64,000 bases of DNA from an uncultured Ruminococcus sp. (GCA_900538575.1 UPZA01000006.1:1-64000); one strand, 5' to 3'; shown: positions 28,301 to 36,055, counted from the stretch's first letter. Numbers and translations: made by a program. Notes: generated by a model not told the origin, from the letters alone.

Positions 28301-30894
28301 GGCAGCGTCCGAAGCTGATTACTGCGGAATATTCGGAACATTCAGGTAATTGGCACATTGACAACAAAAGTCAAGACCGTTCTGTTATTACTACGCAGCA
28401 GTTTGGCTCAAGAGAGATGAACGCTTATGACATCATGGAGCATTTGCTGAATCTCAAAGAGCCGAAAATCTACAAGACAATTGAAGTGCCTGACGGTATG
28501 GGCGATGTCAAGGAAAAGCGTGTAGTCGATATTGATGCGACAAGGGTTGTGCAGAAAAAAGCGGATAAAATCAAGGCTGAATTTAAAAAATGGATTTTCA
28601 AAGACCCTGCCAGACGTGAGGAAATTGTGGACAAGTACAACGAACTTTTCAACTCTATTCGCCCTCGTGAATTTGACGGCAGTGCATTAAAATTCCCGAT
28701 GATGAATGCGGATATTACTCTGCATGAACATCAGAAAAATGCTATTGCACACGCTATGTTCGGCGGTAATACGCTTTTTGCTCACTGCGTTGGTGCAGGA
28801 AAAACTTTTGAAATGATAGCAACTGCAATGGAAAGCAAACGTTTAGGACTTTGCACGAAGTCGCTGTTTGCCGTACCAAATCACCTTACGGAGCAGATTG
28901 GCGATGATTTTCAGAAGCTCTATCCCGGTGCGAATATTCTTGTTGCAACGAAAAAAGATTTTCAGAAAGAAAACCGACAGCAGTTGTTTGCAAAAATCGC
29001 TACTGGTAATTTTGATGCTGTAATTATCGGTCATTCACAGCTTGGCATGATTCCGATTTCAAAGGAACGGCAGGAAATGGAACTGCAATCCCAAATTAGC
29101 GATATTATCGAGGGCATTGCGGAACTCAAAGCGCAGGAGGGCAGTAAGTTTCAGGTCAAGGCAATGGAGAGAACTAAAAAATCTCTTGAAAAACAGCTTG
29201 ACAAACTTGAAAAAAATCATGATGATACCATTACTTTTGAACAGCTTGGTGTTGATAAGTTGTTCGTTGACGAGGCGCATGAATTCAAGAATTTGTTCTG
29301 TCCAACAAAGTTGACTAATGTTTCAGGTATATCAAACAGTGCTTCACAAAAAGCGCTTGATTTGTACCTAAAGTGTCGATATTTAGATGAAAAAACAGAT
29401 GGTAAAGGGGTGGTTATGGCTACTGGCACGCCCTTAAGTAACTCCGTGACGGAACTTCACACTATGATGAGATACCTTGAATATGACTTTTTGAAGTCCA
29501 AAAACTTGCAGCATTTCGATAATTGGGTAACGGTTTTTGGTGAGCAGAAAACAGATTGGGAGTTAGCGCCTGCTGGCAACAAATTCAAAGAACGCACGAG
29601 AATTGCAAATTACACGGGAATGCCCGAACTGATGTCAATGTTCAAACAGATTGCGGATATTCGCACTGCCGATACATTGAAACTTGATGTACCTGAATGC
29701 GAATACAAGATAATCAACGTTGAGGCTACGGATTTCCAAAAACAACTTGTTGATGAACTCGCTGACAGAGCCGATGCTATCAATGCAGGAAATGTTGAGC
29801 CGACTATCGACAATATGCTGAAAATCACTTCGGACGGGCGTAAACTTGGTCTTGACCCACGTCTGATTGACCCGTCATTTGAGGATAATCCCAATACAAA
29901 GCTGAATCAGTGCGTTGAAAATGTTGTCCGTATTCACTTAGAAACTGAGGAGGACAAGCTTACTCAGATTATTTTCTGCGATTTAGGTGTGCCTCATAAA
30001 AATTCCAATGATTCCGAAAAGGCTGACGGTGAAACTGTTAATGACGAAAAATTCGCTGCTGAAAAAGATTCTCTTGAAGAAGAATGCGACTTTTGTGTCT
30101 ATGATGATATTAAATCTAAACTTATCAGCAAAAGTATTCCCGAAAATGAAATTGCATATATTCACGATGCTAAAACCGAAAAACAGAAATCTGAACTTTT
30201 TGATAAAGTTCGTAACGGAGAAATTCGTGTTTTGCTTGGAAGTACCGCAAAAATGGGGACAGGTACGAACGTGCAGAAAAAGCTGATTGCCGTTCATGAT
30301 TTGGATATTCCTTGGCGTCCGGCAGATTTGGAACAGCGTGCAGGAAGAATTATCAGACAGGGCAATGAAAACAAGAATGTGGCTATATATCGTTATGTTA
30401 CGAAAGGAACGTTTGACGCTTACAGTTATCAGACTTTGGAGAATAAACAGAAGTTTATTTCACAGATTATGACTTCCAAAGAACCTGCAAGACGTTGTGA
30501 GGATGTTGACCAACAGGCGTTGACCTACTCCGAAATCAAGGCACTTTGCACAGGTGACGAACGTATCAAGGAAAAACTCATGCTCGATAACGATGTTAAG
30601 GAACTCAAAGCACTCGAAGCAGAATATCAGAACACTGTTTACGAAATGGAAGATACCATAAAGGCATTTCCCGAACGTGAAAGTCGTCTGAATACTGCTC
30701 TTGAAAATCTTCGTTCAGACAGAGAACATCTGCGTAAACTGTCGATTGATGCAGAAACTAAATTGCCCGAATTTAAGATTACAATCGGTGATGTTGAATA
30801 TACTGACAAAAAAGAAGCTGCAAAGGCTTTTGAAGATGCCGTTCTTTCCATAAAGCAAGCCGATGTGCCTGTGAAAATCGGTGAATTTCAGTGA
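22387..30894 (+). CDS. Giant N6-methyltransferase/SF2 helicase polyprotein
   Basis: A 2835-residue protein if started at GTG 22387, which has GAGGAGG eight bases upstream; the frame is open further 5' through toprim sequence. Order seen: three short repeat modules (22,440-23,100), an unknown middle, two MutS-I-like modules (KVGAFYEMYGKN near 24,625; VQGGFYEIHGKQ near 25,960), an adenine methyltransferase domain (VLEPAMGVGNFFGKMP and the GNVPFGD motif in place of NPPF), then a helicase with Walker A GAGKT, DEAH in VDEAHEF, and motif VI QRAGRIIRQG. Large fused proteins like this are common in gut ICEs and may protect or process incoming DNA. The gene ends early at TGA 30892-30894. Confidence 0.85.
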   Translation: MTTYGNKTWNDATDNRDKTLVSMNEDTFLKLKNQLDNSGINYFAYAKDSSVVMAVNDKNIAWLKQLSGNKNLPTRKSNVVYIPPQKNIIGNAEYRYIPDKQYISADSDTALKMADIMLSRNVQFSGRIYPNGKATLTVSGADLANVQSIHQAVIDMRKQFSKAEKADEIIGNKAYRDIRQRQFFYSKLTPEQYKTAQPFLDTNAEYSGLIRDNKVIFTVEKEDSANFHRALENAQREVGIINSLKNNGIDDYHMDKLFEVIHRFAAPDIHESLDSFFTPQLDEKQFDKMLSLVNDYLAQSVSERYGEYSGLNAILDFKNEIDRTAELAEFFSEHNFSDEQKIVISEMFSRDSSKNNIEVIDESFTSDEIREYYDILHNQFDLGDATDFLANRIKPELTEKEKAFMNGDIVSFMAKAVLAWDEIEDIGYYFYEDGYINKFAPHDNASYGNGLSETALYDLAHRMQDGEDIRKEIAQALLGNQHNFITSQNNKFTVEYGDDFAVARYCNTERQISYEELGDAFFKLFKNEYDDIVHDRTVEDLRDIFPDISVETADKLINAFDSAAMHGWKNNQVVTNRIKKALYDILGDEENTEKAFASIADMKYNFKVEPKTEKSSIHFGLLGNGITVYDTSRTDNETRDYVTVAHISPEGVVKVYDDSISADDLALIQSQADSAREKFMADWNTLDSASQLQKLYDKADTETMLNIGKEALSTEEKIVKYMPFVFFGEGERPQPENKDLGPVTMRKVGAFYEMYGKNAQIAVDVLKLHLTSKNGEDMVGFPDTVKSEYADKLRYAGYTVLIEESFEINPPKQQEKLMSDISEVAETTPEETINPLTITFSGDSDSLDEIRDKALSLSAACTLITSGLVVDTYENHRDELLSAAHELGLLAEIRGAKNPDISEDDVPLFADADVIEKIEKSENASDNKPFYETPDVQGEQLSLFGDSVPIAPQQQKKEKETYATGLFVGNVNRFSALHDEIIRGTGFENGKFRVQQFYHEKKPTNKEFADFLKNEYGTGGHTGDDEIKFVDHDSKGIFFTLENNEKFKFTWSEVADFTAEIIEKGEYIEPKIEAEKSVIEMTVYDDISDDKTAQMLSEIRQGKIAEISEKTDDKEIVYDARKKNFSNVRLAYNEDSGFHLTVDTDKIKDAVITVFGQNEEAVRDYLDKYADEINLVDIIEQPKNITLHKVQGGFYEIHGKQTELEKLAEVLDMHIVQRNRESLIGFTDNALENVKSALENAGYSVDIEDSGDKIVFEMLGGGRLEFKDNTFTKLAEIDTASGEISYFVDNLSDKDKQHISEKAREFKPKEVEKFDEKSVGDTQKKSNNFTITDNSLGSGGAKSKFRANIEAIKTLKNLEKEDRSATDEEKEVLSKYVGWGGIAQAFDEHNKSWESEYTQLKELLTDKEYSSARASTLDAFYTSPTVIDGIYEALANFGFEGGNVLEPAMGVGNFFGKMPDEMRENSKLYGVEIDDISGRIAKQVYPDADISIQGFEKNNFQNGCFDVAFGNVPFGDLSFTDNVHSTTKLHDYFFAETLDKVKNGGILAFVTSSGTLDKQNESTRKMLAEKSDFIGAIRLPNTAFKKNANTEVTTDIIFLQKNENKNSAEIPDWVHIGQTADGLPINKYFEQNPDMVLGKIVEGNKLYSGRSDGTMCIPLENSDLKEQLKIAVSKLSATISDEKAKDVYAKSTDGKGIKIPSNLRNYSFFEHDNKIYFKTNNVACHCRFDTKNSQFKRAKAFIQLRDLTRELIEAQELNKSDDVIKNLQTKLNTAYDDFYKKYGLIHSQSNKRYFSDDVSYNLVAGLEKKYEKNKLIEKSDIFTKRTIQPPKAVDQVETAMEALTLSVAEKAKVDFDYMSCLTGMTEDELKHDLQGEIYKVPHTENTYQTASEYLSGDIRAKLKIAEEIAEYDGDFAVNVNALKQAVPTPLKAGDIDVKLGATWIDPKYYEQFMYETFQTPRDNRADVKHFAWQRPKLITAEYSEHSGNWHIDNKSQDRSVITTQQFGSREMNAYDIMEHLLNLKEPKIYKTIEVPDGMGDVKEKRVVDIDATRVVQKKADKIKAEFKKWIFKDPARREEIVDKYNELFNSIRPREFDGSALKFPMMNADITLHEHQKNAIAHAMFGGNTLFAHCVGAGKTFEMIATAMESKRLGLCTKSLFAVPNHLTEQIGDDFQKLYPGANILVATKKDFQKENRQQLFAKIATGNFDAVIIGHSQLGMIPISKERQEMELQSQISDIIEGIAELKAQEGSKFQVKAMERTKKSLEKQLDKLEKNHDDTITFEQLGVDKLFVDEAHEFKNLFCPTKLTNVSGISNSASQKALDLYLKCRYLDEKTDGKGVVMATGTPLSNSVTELHTMMRYLEYDFLKSKNLQHFDNWVTVFGEQKTDWELAPAGNKFKERTRIANYTGMPELMSMFKQIADIRTADTLKLDVPECEYKIINVEATDFQKQLVDELADRADAINAGNVEPTIDNMLKITSDGRKLGLDPRLIDPSFEDNPNTKLNQCVENVVRIHLETEEDKLTQIIFCDLGVPHKNSNDSEKADGETVNDEKFAAEKDSLEEECDFCVYDDIKSKLISKSIPENEIAYIHDAKTEKQKSELFDKVRNGEIRVLLGSTAKMGTGTNVQKKLIAVHDLDIPWRPADLEQRAGRIIRQGNENKNVAIYRYVTKGTFDAYSYQTLENKQKFISQIMTSKEPARRCEDVDQQALTYSEIKALCTGDERIKEKLMLDNDVKELKALEAEYQNTVYEMEDTIKAFPERESRLNTALENLRSDREHLRKLSIDAETKLPEFKITIGDVEYTDKKEAAKAFEDAVLSIKQADVPVKIGEFQ

Positions 30895-31338
30895 TTTCCG
30901 CTGTCGGTCACTATGAATAGTCCGGCAATGGGCGGTGGTGTGCTGGCTACAATGCAGGGTGCTTATCCTCACACAACAAAACTCATCGAGAGTTTTACCC
31001 ATAATCTCAAACGTCTTAAAGGCTCGCTTTACAACATTGACCGCAAAATCAACGATGTGAATACAGAACTTTCAAAGCTGAAAGTAGACTATGCTGAAGC
31101 ACAAAAAATTGTTGCAGAGCCGTTCCCACAGGCACAGGAATTATCCGACAAGGAATCACGTTTGAAAACGCTTACTGCTGAACTCAATAAGGCAGCTATG
31201 GAAGCCAAAAAGAATGCCAAACCTAAAGAAAAAACCTGTTACTTTGAACGTGCAAAGCTGAAAAAAGAAGCGATGCGGATTTCTAAGAAAAATTCTGATA
31301 AGGGTAAGAATAAGTCCAAAAATCAGAATATCGAATAA
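30895..31338 (+). pseudogene. Detached C-terminal tail of the giant helicase
   Basis: The helicase frame continues without shift past TGA 30892-30894: FPLSVTMNS, then a coiled coil (SFTHNLKRLKGSLYNIDRKI) and a basic end. In relatives I remember the sequence K-I-G-E-x-x-G-F-x-x-S-V-T-M-N-S is continuous, so the TGA most likely replaced GGA. An ATG at 30913 could allow separate translation of 141 residues, but no ribosome site is evident. Confidence 0.7.
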
Positions 31339-31344
31339 ATATGT

Positions 31345-31377
31345 AAACAGCTACCTGATTAAATCGAGTAGCTGTTT
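31345..31377 (+). terminator. Hairpin terminator after the helicase operon
   Basis: AAACAGCTAC (31345-31354) pairs perfectly with GTAGCTGTTT (31368-31377), followed by further T residues. It lies between the end of the plus-strand operon and converging minus-strand genes. Confidence 0.82.
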
Positions 31378-31385
31378 TTGTAACT

Positions 31386-31580
31386 TTACTTATATTTTAT
31401 TATCGGTACTTGCTTGACTTTCTTTCCAATTTTCTGTTTTTCTAAACAGAAAACCATATCGGAAGTACGTTCAAAATAGCCTATATCCTTTTTCCAACTG
31501 ATACCGCACTTGCAATGTTTCAAGCCGATAAACTGTTGCACCATTTTTCTGTTACACTCAGGACAACGTATTTCACTCAT
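31386..31580 (-). CDS. Small zinc-ribbon-like protein
   Basis: A 64-residue protein with CPECNRKM and HCKCG, a probable zinc-binding set, and a basic C-terminus. GAGG lies upstream of the ATG. It is the last gene of a short minus-strand cluster. Function unknown. Confidence 0.5.
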   Translation of the reverse strand: MSEIRCPECNRKMVQQFIGLKHCKCGISWKKDIGYFERTSDMVFCLEKQKIGKKVKQVPIIKYK

Positions 31581-31663
31581 ATCTACTACCTCATCGCTAT
31601 TACTGAATTTTATCTGTCAATTACATTATACAACAAAACAAACAGATCTTCAATAACCAAAGC

Positions 31664-31819
31664 TCATTCATTGTCACATTCTGTATTCGTTTCAATAGAC
31701 AGCCGACAACGGAACAGCAGATAATGGGTTACGCACTCACTACAACAGAAACCATTATCGTCAAAGTTCAAGTAATTCTCACCAACAGGTATTTCCTTAT
31801 CGCACATCTCACAATTCAT
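31664..31819 (-). CDS. Cys-rich small protein (51 aa)
   Basis: A 51-residue ORF starting MNCEMCDKEIPVGENYL and containing CCSEC, a four-cysteine pattern (CxxC ... CCxxC) typical of small zinc fingers. It starts 11 bases after the stop of the next upstream gene and has a weak AAGAAG ribosome site. Function unknown. Confidence 0.45.
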   Translation of the reverse strand: MNCEMCDKEIPVGENYLNFDDNGFCCSECVTHYLLFRCRLSIETNTECDNE

Positions 31820-31830
31820 AACGATACTTC

Positions 31831-32193
31831 TTATACATAGACCAATGCAGCATAAACGCTGTCTCTTGCCTGTTCACGATACATATTTGCTATTCTGCAT
31901 ACTTCAAGCAGATTTCCCGATTCATTGGCAATCTGAAAAGACTTGTCCTCATTGCACCATATTTCAGCCTGTTCACTAAGTTTATCCTTGACAGCAACAA
32001 CCAAATCCTCAAGGTATTGCTGAATAATACCCTCATCAACAGCTTTCTGCAAGAGTTCAGGAGAATGCTCATCACGGTAGTGCAGATGATAGCGTACATA
32101 TTCCTCGTGAAATGCGGATAATTCACCGCTTTCAAGGTTTGTTACAGTAATTTTTTGTGTGTCAAGTTCCCATTTTTCGCTTTTGAAAATCAC
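31831..32193 (-). CDS. ICE-associated hypothetical protein
   Basis: A 120-residue protein starting at GTG with GAGG seven bases before it. It reads KWELDTQKITVTNLESGELSAF, then a helical part with an ARDSVYAALVYV end. I recall similar proteins in gut ICEs but know no function. It lies 9 bases downstream of a secreted protein gene, likely in one operon. Confidence 0.6.
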   Translation of the reverse strand: MIFKSEKWELDTQKITVTNLESGELSAFHEEYVRYHLHYRDEHSPELLQKAVDEGIIQQYLEDLVVAVKDKLSEQAEIWCNEDKSFQIANESGNLLEVCRIANMYREQARDSVYAALVYV

Positions 32194-32202
32194 AATAAAA
32201 CC

Positions 32203-32895
32203 TCACTTTCTTTTCTTGTAGAGAATAATGCCGACTACACCGATTCCGACAACAGCAAGACATCCTACAGCAATCGGTATTGCACTGTTCTCAGAACGTT
32301 CAGAAACGCTCTCTACAGCTTTTTCTGTACTGTTGGCAGTAACTTTATCGTTCTCACTGTCAAGGGCAACAGTGGGCGTTTCTGCTTTGCTTTCCACACT
32401 GCCGATTACCCTGTTACCGCTTGAACCGCTATCATCCAAAGGCTGATAATCGGGATTTTCCTCCAACGTACTGAATATCGGAAATGAATCAACGGTATCG
32501 CCGTTCTTGTCAATCATATTCCACTGACCTCCTACAAGCTGAAAACGATAGGAATTATCCTCGGTGTCGATAGTCCAATTGCCATTTCTGTCATCGTTGA
32601 AGTCCCATTCAGCAATAAGGCGGTTGTAATAGTCCTTGTACTCATATTTCAGTTCGCCTAACTCCGTCCAATCGTACTCATCAGAACCGTAGTTTTCATC
32701 AATCCACTCATCAAGAAGATGATGCTTATACGATGCTTCGGGATATTCTGTCCCATCATCGCCCTTGCCGAGCCAAATTTCCGTCCAAATCTCAGATTCT
32801 ATGTAGTCTTTGTCGAGTATTTCGGCAGCATGAGCCGTGATGCCCAAGCTTGATGCGATGCAAAGGGTTGCGAGTGTGGTGATAATTTTTTTCAT
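32203..32895 (-). CDS. Secreted protein with C-terminal membrane anchor
   Basis: A 230-residue predicted surface protein: signal peptide 1-24 (ending AHAAE), an acidic aromatic-rich domain (SEIWTEIWLGKGDDG; NDDRNGNWTIDTEDNSYRF), a Ser/Thr/Glu-rich linker, one transmembrane helix near the end (IAVGCLAVVGIGVVGIIL) and KKRK. The overall plan resembles the CD1107-like protein. AAGGAG precedes the ATG. It may act at the cell surface during mating; no family name can be given. Confidence 0.65.
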   Translation of the reverse strand: MKKIITTLATLCIASSLGITAHAAEILDKDYIESEIWTEIWLGKGDDGTEYPEASYKHHLLDEWIDENYGSDEYDWTELGELKYEYKDYYNRLIAEWDFNDDRNGNWTIDTEDNSYRFQLVGGQWNMIDKNGDTVDSFPIFSTLEENPDYQPLDDSGSSGNRVIGSVESKAETPTVALDSENDKVTANSTEKAVESVSERSENSAIPIAVGCLAVVGIGVVGIILYKKRK

Positions 32896-32939
32896 AGAGA
32901 AAACTCCTTTGTTTAGTTTTTCTGTCTTTCGACAATTTT

Positions 32940-32968
32940 ATTATACTATGCTATACCGTTATTGTCGA
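32940..32968 (-). promoter_or_regulatory. Promoter of the secreted-protein operon with ATAACGGTAT box
   Basis: On the minus strand TCGACA (32968-32963) and TATAAT (32945-32940) are 17 bases apart. Directly after the -35 lies ATAACGGTAT (32962-32953), which also occurs at nearly the same place in the divergent promoter at 33,055. Confidence 0.75.
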
Positions 32969-33054
32969 GAATAATTTTAAGAAGTTTTTTAAGTTTGTAA
33001 GAAGCGCAGCAATTTCAACCGTTTGCCCGGTGCAATCTGACTATGAAATTATAG

Positions 33055-33083
33055 TTGACATAACGGTATTTTTATGATACAAT
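33055..33083 (+). promoter_or_regulatory. Promoter of the zinc/RHH regulator gene with ATAACGGTAT box
   Basis: TTGACA (33055-33060) and TACAAT (33078-33083) are 17 bases apart. ATAACGGTAT spans 33060-33069. The gene starts 30 bases downstream. Confidence 0.8.
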
Positions 33084-33113
33084 ATTCATAATGTCATAAC
33101 AGGAGGGATAGCC

Positions 33114-33533
33114 GTGTTTACACACGTTTGCGAGATATGCGGTACGGAGTTTCAATCTCCGTCAAACAGGGCAAAATACTGCGTTTACTGCCGTGACAAA
33201 GCACAAGTTCTGCGTAACAAGGCATACAAGGAAAAGAAAGCGGCAGGACTGTCTGTAAAGGTCGGCAGTGAGCAGATTTGCCCGATATGTAACAAGCCTT
33301 ATACCGTGGTTACGGGCTCTCAGAAGTGCTGTAAGGAGTGCCAGAAGAAACAGGAAAACAAGCGTAAAACAAGCAGTAACAAGCGATACACCAAAGAGAA
33401 CTACGACAAAATCAGTTTTTACGTTCCAAAGGGTGAACTTGAAACTATCAAGGTTTATGCCACTTCGCTTGATATGAGCGTGAATAAGCTGATTTTAACG
33501 GCTTTGGAAGAGTATAAGAGAAATCATAGCTGA
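33114..33533 (+). CDS. Zinc-finger plus ribbon-helix-helix-like regulator
   Basis: A 139-residue basic protein starting at GTG, with AGGAGGG upstream. The first 90 residues carry two Cys sets (CEICGTEFQSPSNRAKYCVYC; CPICNKPY ... CCKEC). The C-terminal 45 residues (KISFYVPKGELETIKVYA, SVNKLILTALEEY) fit a ribbon-helix-helix DNA-binding fold. It is a plausible repressor of the two divergent promoters that share ATAACGGTAT. The regulatory target is inference. Confidence 0.6.
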   Translation: MFTHVCEICGTEFQSPSNRAKYCVYCRDKAQVLRNKAYKEKKAAGLSVKVGSEQICPICNKPYTVVTGSQKCCKECQKKQENKRKTSSNKRYTKENYDKISFYVPKGELETIKVYATSLDMSVNKLILTALEEYKRNHS

Positions 33534-33558
33534 AATTTGATTTTTATAGGAGAATATT

Positions 33559-34011
33559 ATGAATATACAGTACAGACAATTAACTAAACAGGATTTAAAT
33601 ACTTTTGTTGATATGCGTATTTCTCAACTAAAAGAGGAAGGAGCTAAAGAGGAAATAAACATAAAACCAAATCTATTGGATTATTATCATCGCCATTTGT
33701 CTGATGGGACATTCATTTCGTGGATTGCTATTGATGATGAAAAAATAATAGGAACGAGTAGCATATCATTTGTAGAAAAACCGCCATATTTCAGTTGTCC
33801 ATCAGGAAAAATCGGCTTGTTATCAAGTATGTTTACTCACCTTGATTATCGGCGTAAAGGGATAGCCAAAATATTATTAGGTAAAGTTGTGAATGAAGCG
33901 AGAAATTATGGGTGCAGTGTTATTCAGATCACTGCTTCCGATATGGGTGTATTGTTATATACTGATTTTGGATTTGTAAAAAATGAAAACTTCATGTATT
34001 ATAATTTATAG
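33559..34011 (+). CDS. GNAT family N-acetyltransferase
   Basis: A 150-residue GNAT acetyltransferase with the acetyl-CoA motif DYRRKGIAKILL and a C-terminal YTDFGF segment. Substrate unknown. GGAG lies upstream. It is more AT-rich than the adjoining ICE genes and looks like a cargo gene. It converges with the relaxase gene, with no obvious terminator between them. Confidence 0.82.
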   Translation: MNIQYRQLTKQDLNTFVDMRISQLKEEGAKEEINIKPNLLDYYHRHLSDGTFISWIAIDDEKIIGTSSISFVEKPPYFSCPSGKIGLLSSMFTHLDYRRKGIAKILLGKVVNEARNYGCSVIQITASDMGVLLYTDFGFVKNENFMYYNL

Positions 34012-34019
34012 ACTTTTTG

Positions 34020-35399
34020 CTACTCCAAATCATTTTTCTTACGTTTTTTCTGCATATTTCTTTGACTTCTGAGGTAGTCTTCAACGGTTTTTCGGGACTT
34101 TTCAAGTTCGGAAACTTTAGCTTTCAGCGACAAATATTCTTCGTGCTTCACGGAACGCTCATCGGCAAGAGCGTTCCTTTTTTTCTCCATACTTTCGGGA
34201 GTAGGAACATTACCGTTCGGGAACAGTTCCAAAAGCTGTTTTGCCGATTTATGATAATCAGAAATTTCCGCCTGATGTTCGGTTTCAAAACGCTTTTTCT
34301 CACGTCCCGACAGCGTTTTAAGTTTGTCCATAACAGGCTTGTACTTCTGTACTTTTCGAGCAATTTTAATCTTCACATTAAGGTCATCAATCTGCGTTTT
34401 CAGGCTGTTCAGCTTGTCTACCCAAAAGCCAATTTGCGTGTGAGCTGCAAACAGCTTTTTTTCAATGCTCTCACGGTCTTTTTCAGTGTATTCCGTAAGC
34501 TGATTCAGAGCCTTTGCGGTACGCTTCATATTCTCGATTTCTGCCCAATGCTGTAAAGCAGGAGATTCCTCCATTTTCTGCGTGAGCATATCAATATAAT
34601 TCGACTTTTCAGGAGTGCGAATAATTCCCTTATATAGTTCTATCCGCTTTATGATTTGCTTTGTTTCATAGTACCAACCGAGCGTTCGGGAACGTGTAAA
34701 TTTCTGCTGTCCTGCAAGTCTGAATTTGAGGTCAATAACGTGTTCGGGATTATAGACTGCTTCGATATTATGATCCTTGCATTTACGCAAAAAATCTTCA
34801 AAATCCTCGCTCTCTTTCACCACTTGGTCTATGGCAAATTTCAGCTTCGCTTTCCACGAAAGTCCCTGCCTGCTCATATCCCATTCATAATAGGTCTTGC
34901 CCTTATTATTTTCGGGATTTTCTATGACCGAAAGACAATGTTTTCTGCAAATTTCATCGGACATATTTCTGAGGTTTACCCACTTGCGATGCCGTTTGTC
35001 TCCTTGGTCTGCGTGAGTTTCAAAAGTCCGTCCGTCAACCATATTCACATTATTAAAGATACAATGCAGATGAATATGGTCTTTGTCGTTATGAACGGCA
35101 AGGTAATATTGATACTCATCACCTAAAAATTTTCGGCATAACTCGATACCGACTTGCAGAGCACTTTCGGGAGTAATTTCCCCGTGAGCAAAACTCTGAA
35201 TAAAGTGGTGCGAAAGTATCTGATTCCTTCCCGTTCCCATTGCTCGAACCTGTTCAAAATCTTTGCTTGCTTCATAGGGATTCTTTCGGCAGCCAAACGT
35301 GTGAATCAGCCGTCCGTTGCCGGTCTTATCAGGGTTGGCGATATAGGCTATTGCATTAGCTTCTGTACTTCGGATTGAAATAATCTTAGTTGTTGCCAA
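34020..35399 (-). CDS. Relaxase (MobA/VirD2-like, Relaxase domain)
   Basis: Nicks oriT and leads the strand into the recipient. Residues 1-200 form the relaxase domain with the HUH-type metal site HNDKDHIHLHCIFNNV. The second half is a long charged coiled coil (from about 290). It overlaps the mobC-like gene by 52 bases. The 459-residue length is normal and the frame is intact. Confidence 0.9.
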   Translation of the reverse strand: MATTKIISIRSTEANAIAYIANPDKTGNGRLIHTFGCRKNPYEASKDFEQVRAMGTGRNQILSHHFIQSFAHGEITPESALQVGIELCRKFLGDEYQYYLAVHNDKDHIHLHCIFNNVNMVDGRTFETHADQGDKRHRKWVNLRNMSDEICRKHCLSVIENPENNKGKTYYEWDMSRQGLSWKAKLKFAIDQVVKESEDFEDFLRKCKDHNIEAVYNPEHVIDLKFRLAGQQKFTRSRTLGWYYETKQIIKRIELYKGIIRTPEKSNYIDMLTQKMEESPALQHWAEIENMKRTAKALNQLTEYTEKDRESIEKKLFAAHTQIGFWVDKLNSLKTQIDDLNVKIKIARKVQKYKPVMDKLKTLSGREKKRFETEHQAEISDYHKSAKQLLELFPNGNVPTPESMEKKRNALADERSVKHEEYLSLKAKVSELEKSRKTVEDYLRSQRNMQKKRKKNDLE

Positions 35400-35689
35400 A
35401 GTTCACTCACATCTCTCTGAATTTCAGACACATCATCGGCATAGATACTTCCCGTAGAATTTATCCTCACGGCTATCTGATTGATGTTTGCTGCAATGCC
35501 CGAAATGTTCCTTGTTATGCTCTGCATTTTCTTACTGTCAAACTTGACTACCGCACCCTCTAAAACCATTGTTCTGATGAACTGGCTCTTAGAGGAAAAC
35601 TCGCTTGACTTGAACTTGTTTTCAAGTATCTTCTTTTCTTCATCATTTAAGCGTATCTGAACATAGTGTTTACGCTTATCTCTGTCCAT
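35348..35689 (-). CDS. MobC-like relaxosome accessory protein
   Basis: Small DNA-binding protein that helps the relaxase open oriT. RHH-like N-terminus (HYVQIRLNDEEKKILENKF), then RNISGIAANINQIAVRINSTGSI, a phrase typical of MobC-type proteins. ATG 35689 is favoured over 35710 by GGAGGTG placed seven bases upstream. Confidence 0.8.
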   Translation of the reverse strand: MDRDKRKHYVQIRLNDEEKKILENKFKSSEFSSKSQFIRTMVLEGAVVKFDSKKMQSITRNISGIAANINQIAVRINSTGSIYADDVSEIQRDVSELWQQLRLFQSEVQKLMQ

Positions 35690-35723
35690 TTTTACACCTC
35701 CGTGTATCAAAAAAATTCGGGTC

Positions 35724-35826
35724 TTAGGGTGTCCCTAACAAGCGTTGTATTATCGGATTACATTCGGAGAATTGTAATGCGGTAATACCTTGCTTGCTAA
35801 GATTGAATCACGTCCTTACGGACGTG
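35724..35826. other. Candidate oriT hairpin cluster
   Basis: Three inverted repeats lie just upstream of mobC and relaxase: TTAGGG-TGT-CCCTAA (35724-35738), ATTACATTC/GAATTGTAAT (about 35,757-35,778, one bulge) and CACGTCC-TTAC-GGACGTG (35809-35826). The position between relaxosome genes and a divergent operon is typical for oriT. The nick site cannot be named. All three would also sit in the 5' leader of the mobC transcript. Confidence 0.5.
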
Positions 35827-35922
35827 GTTTCATTTGAGTCTGTCGGCTCGTGTTTTTCTGCCGATTAGGCGGAAATTGTGAGCTATGCAAAATGCTATTT
35901 TTACTCTCTGAAATATCCCTCT

Positions 35923-35954
35923 ATAATACACCCGTAATTTTCGAGAAAAGTCAA
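35923..35954 (-). promoter_or_regulatory. Promoter of mobC-relaxase with 20-bp spacer
   Basis: On the minus strand TTGACT (35954-35949) and TATTAT (35928-35923) are 20 bases apart. The stretch ACGGGTGTATTATAGAGG is nearly identical to one before the excisionase gene (49,684-49,701). Confidence 0.6.
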
Positions 35955-36006
35955 CCTCAAATTGAAAAAATAAAGTAAGAATGCTTTCTGATTATTGTCT
36001 GAAATA

Positions 36007-36035
36007 TTGAAAAAGATTAGCATATGTGTTATAAT
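36007..36035 (+). promoter_or_regulatory. Promoter of the first LysR gene
   Basis: TTGAAA (36007-36012) and TATAAT (36030-36035) are 17 bases apart, 20 bases before the ATG. It lacks the CTTCTCAA element shared by the other promoters of the island. Confidence 0.72.
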
Positions 36036-36055
36036 GTAAGAAAGGCGGTGATACC

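Noticed and set aside
4813..30894. Stop-codon recoding as an explanation for in-frame TAA and TGA
   Set aside because: TAA, TGA and TAG all serve as normal ends of intact genes here, and three different stops are involved in the lesions, so simple mutations or sequence errors are more likely.
34017..34556. Plus-strand ORF of 179 codons opposite the relaxase
   Set aside because: Phe-rich shadow of the charged relaxase coiled coil, without a ribosome site.
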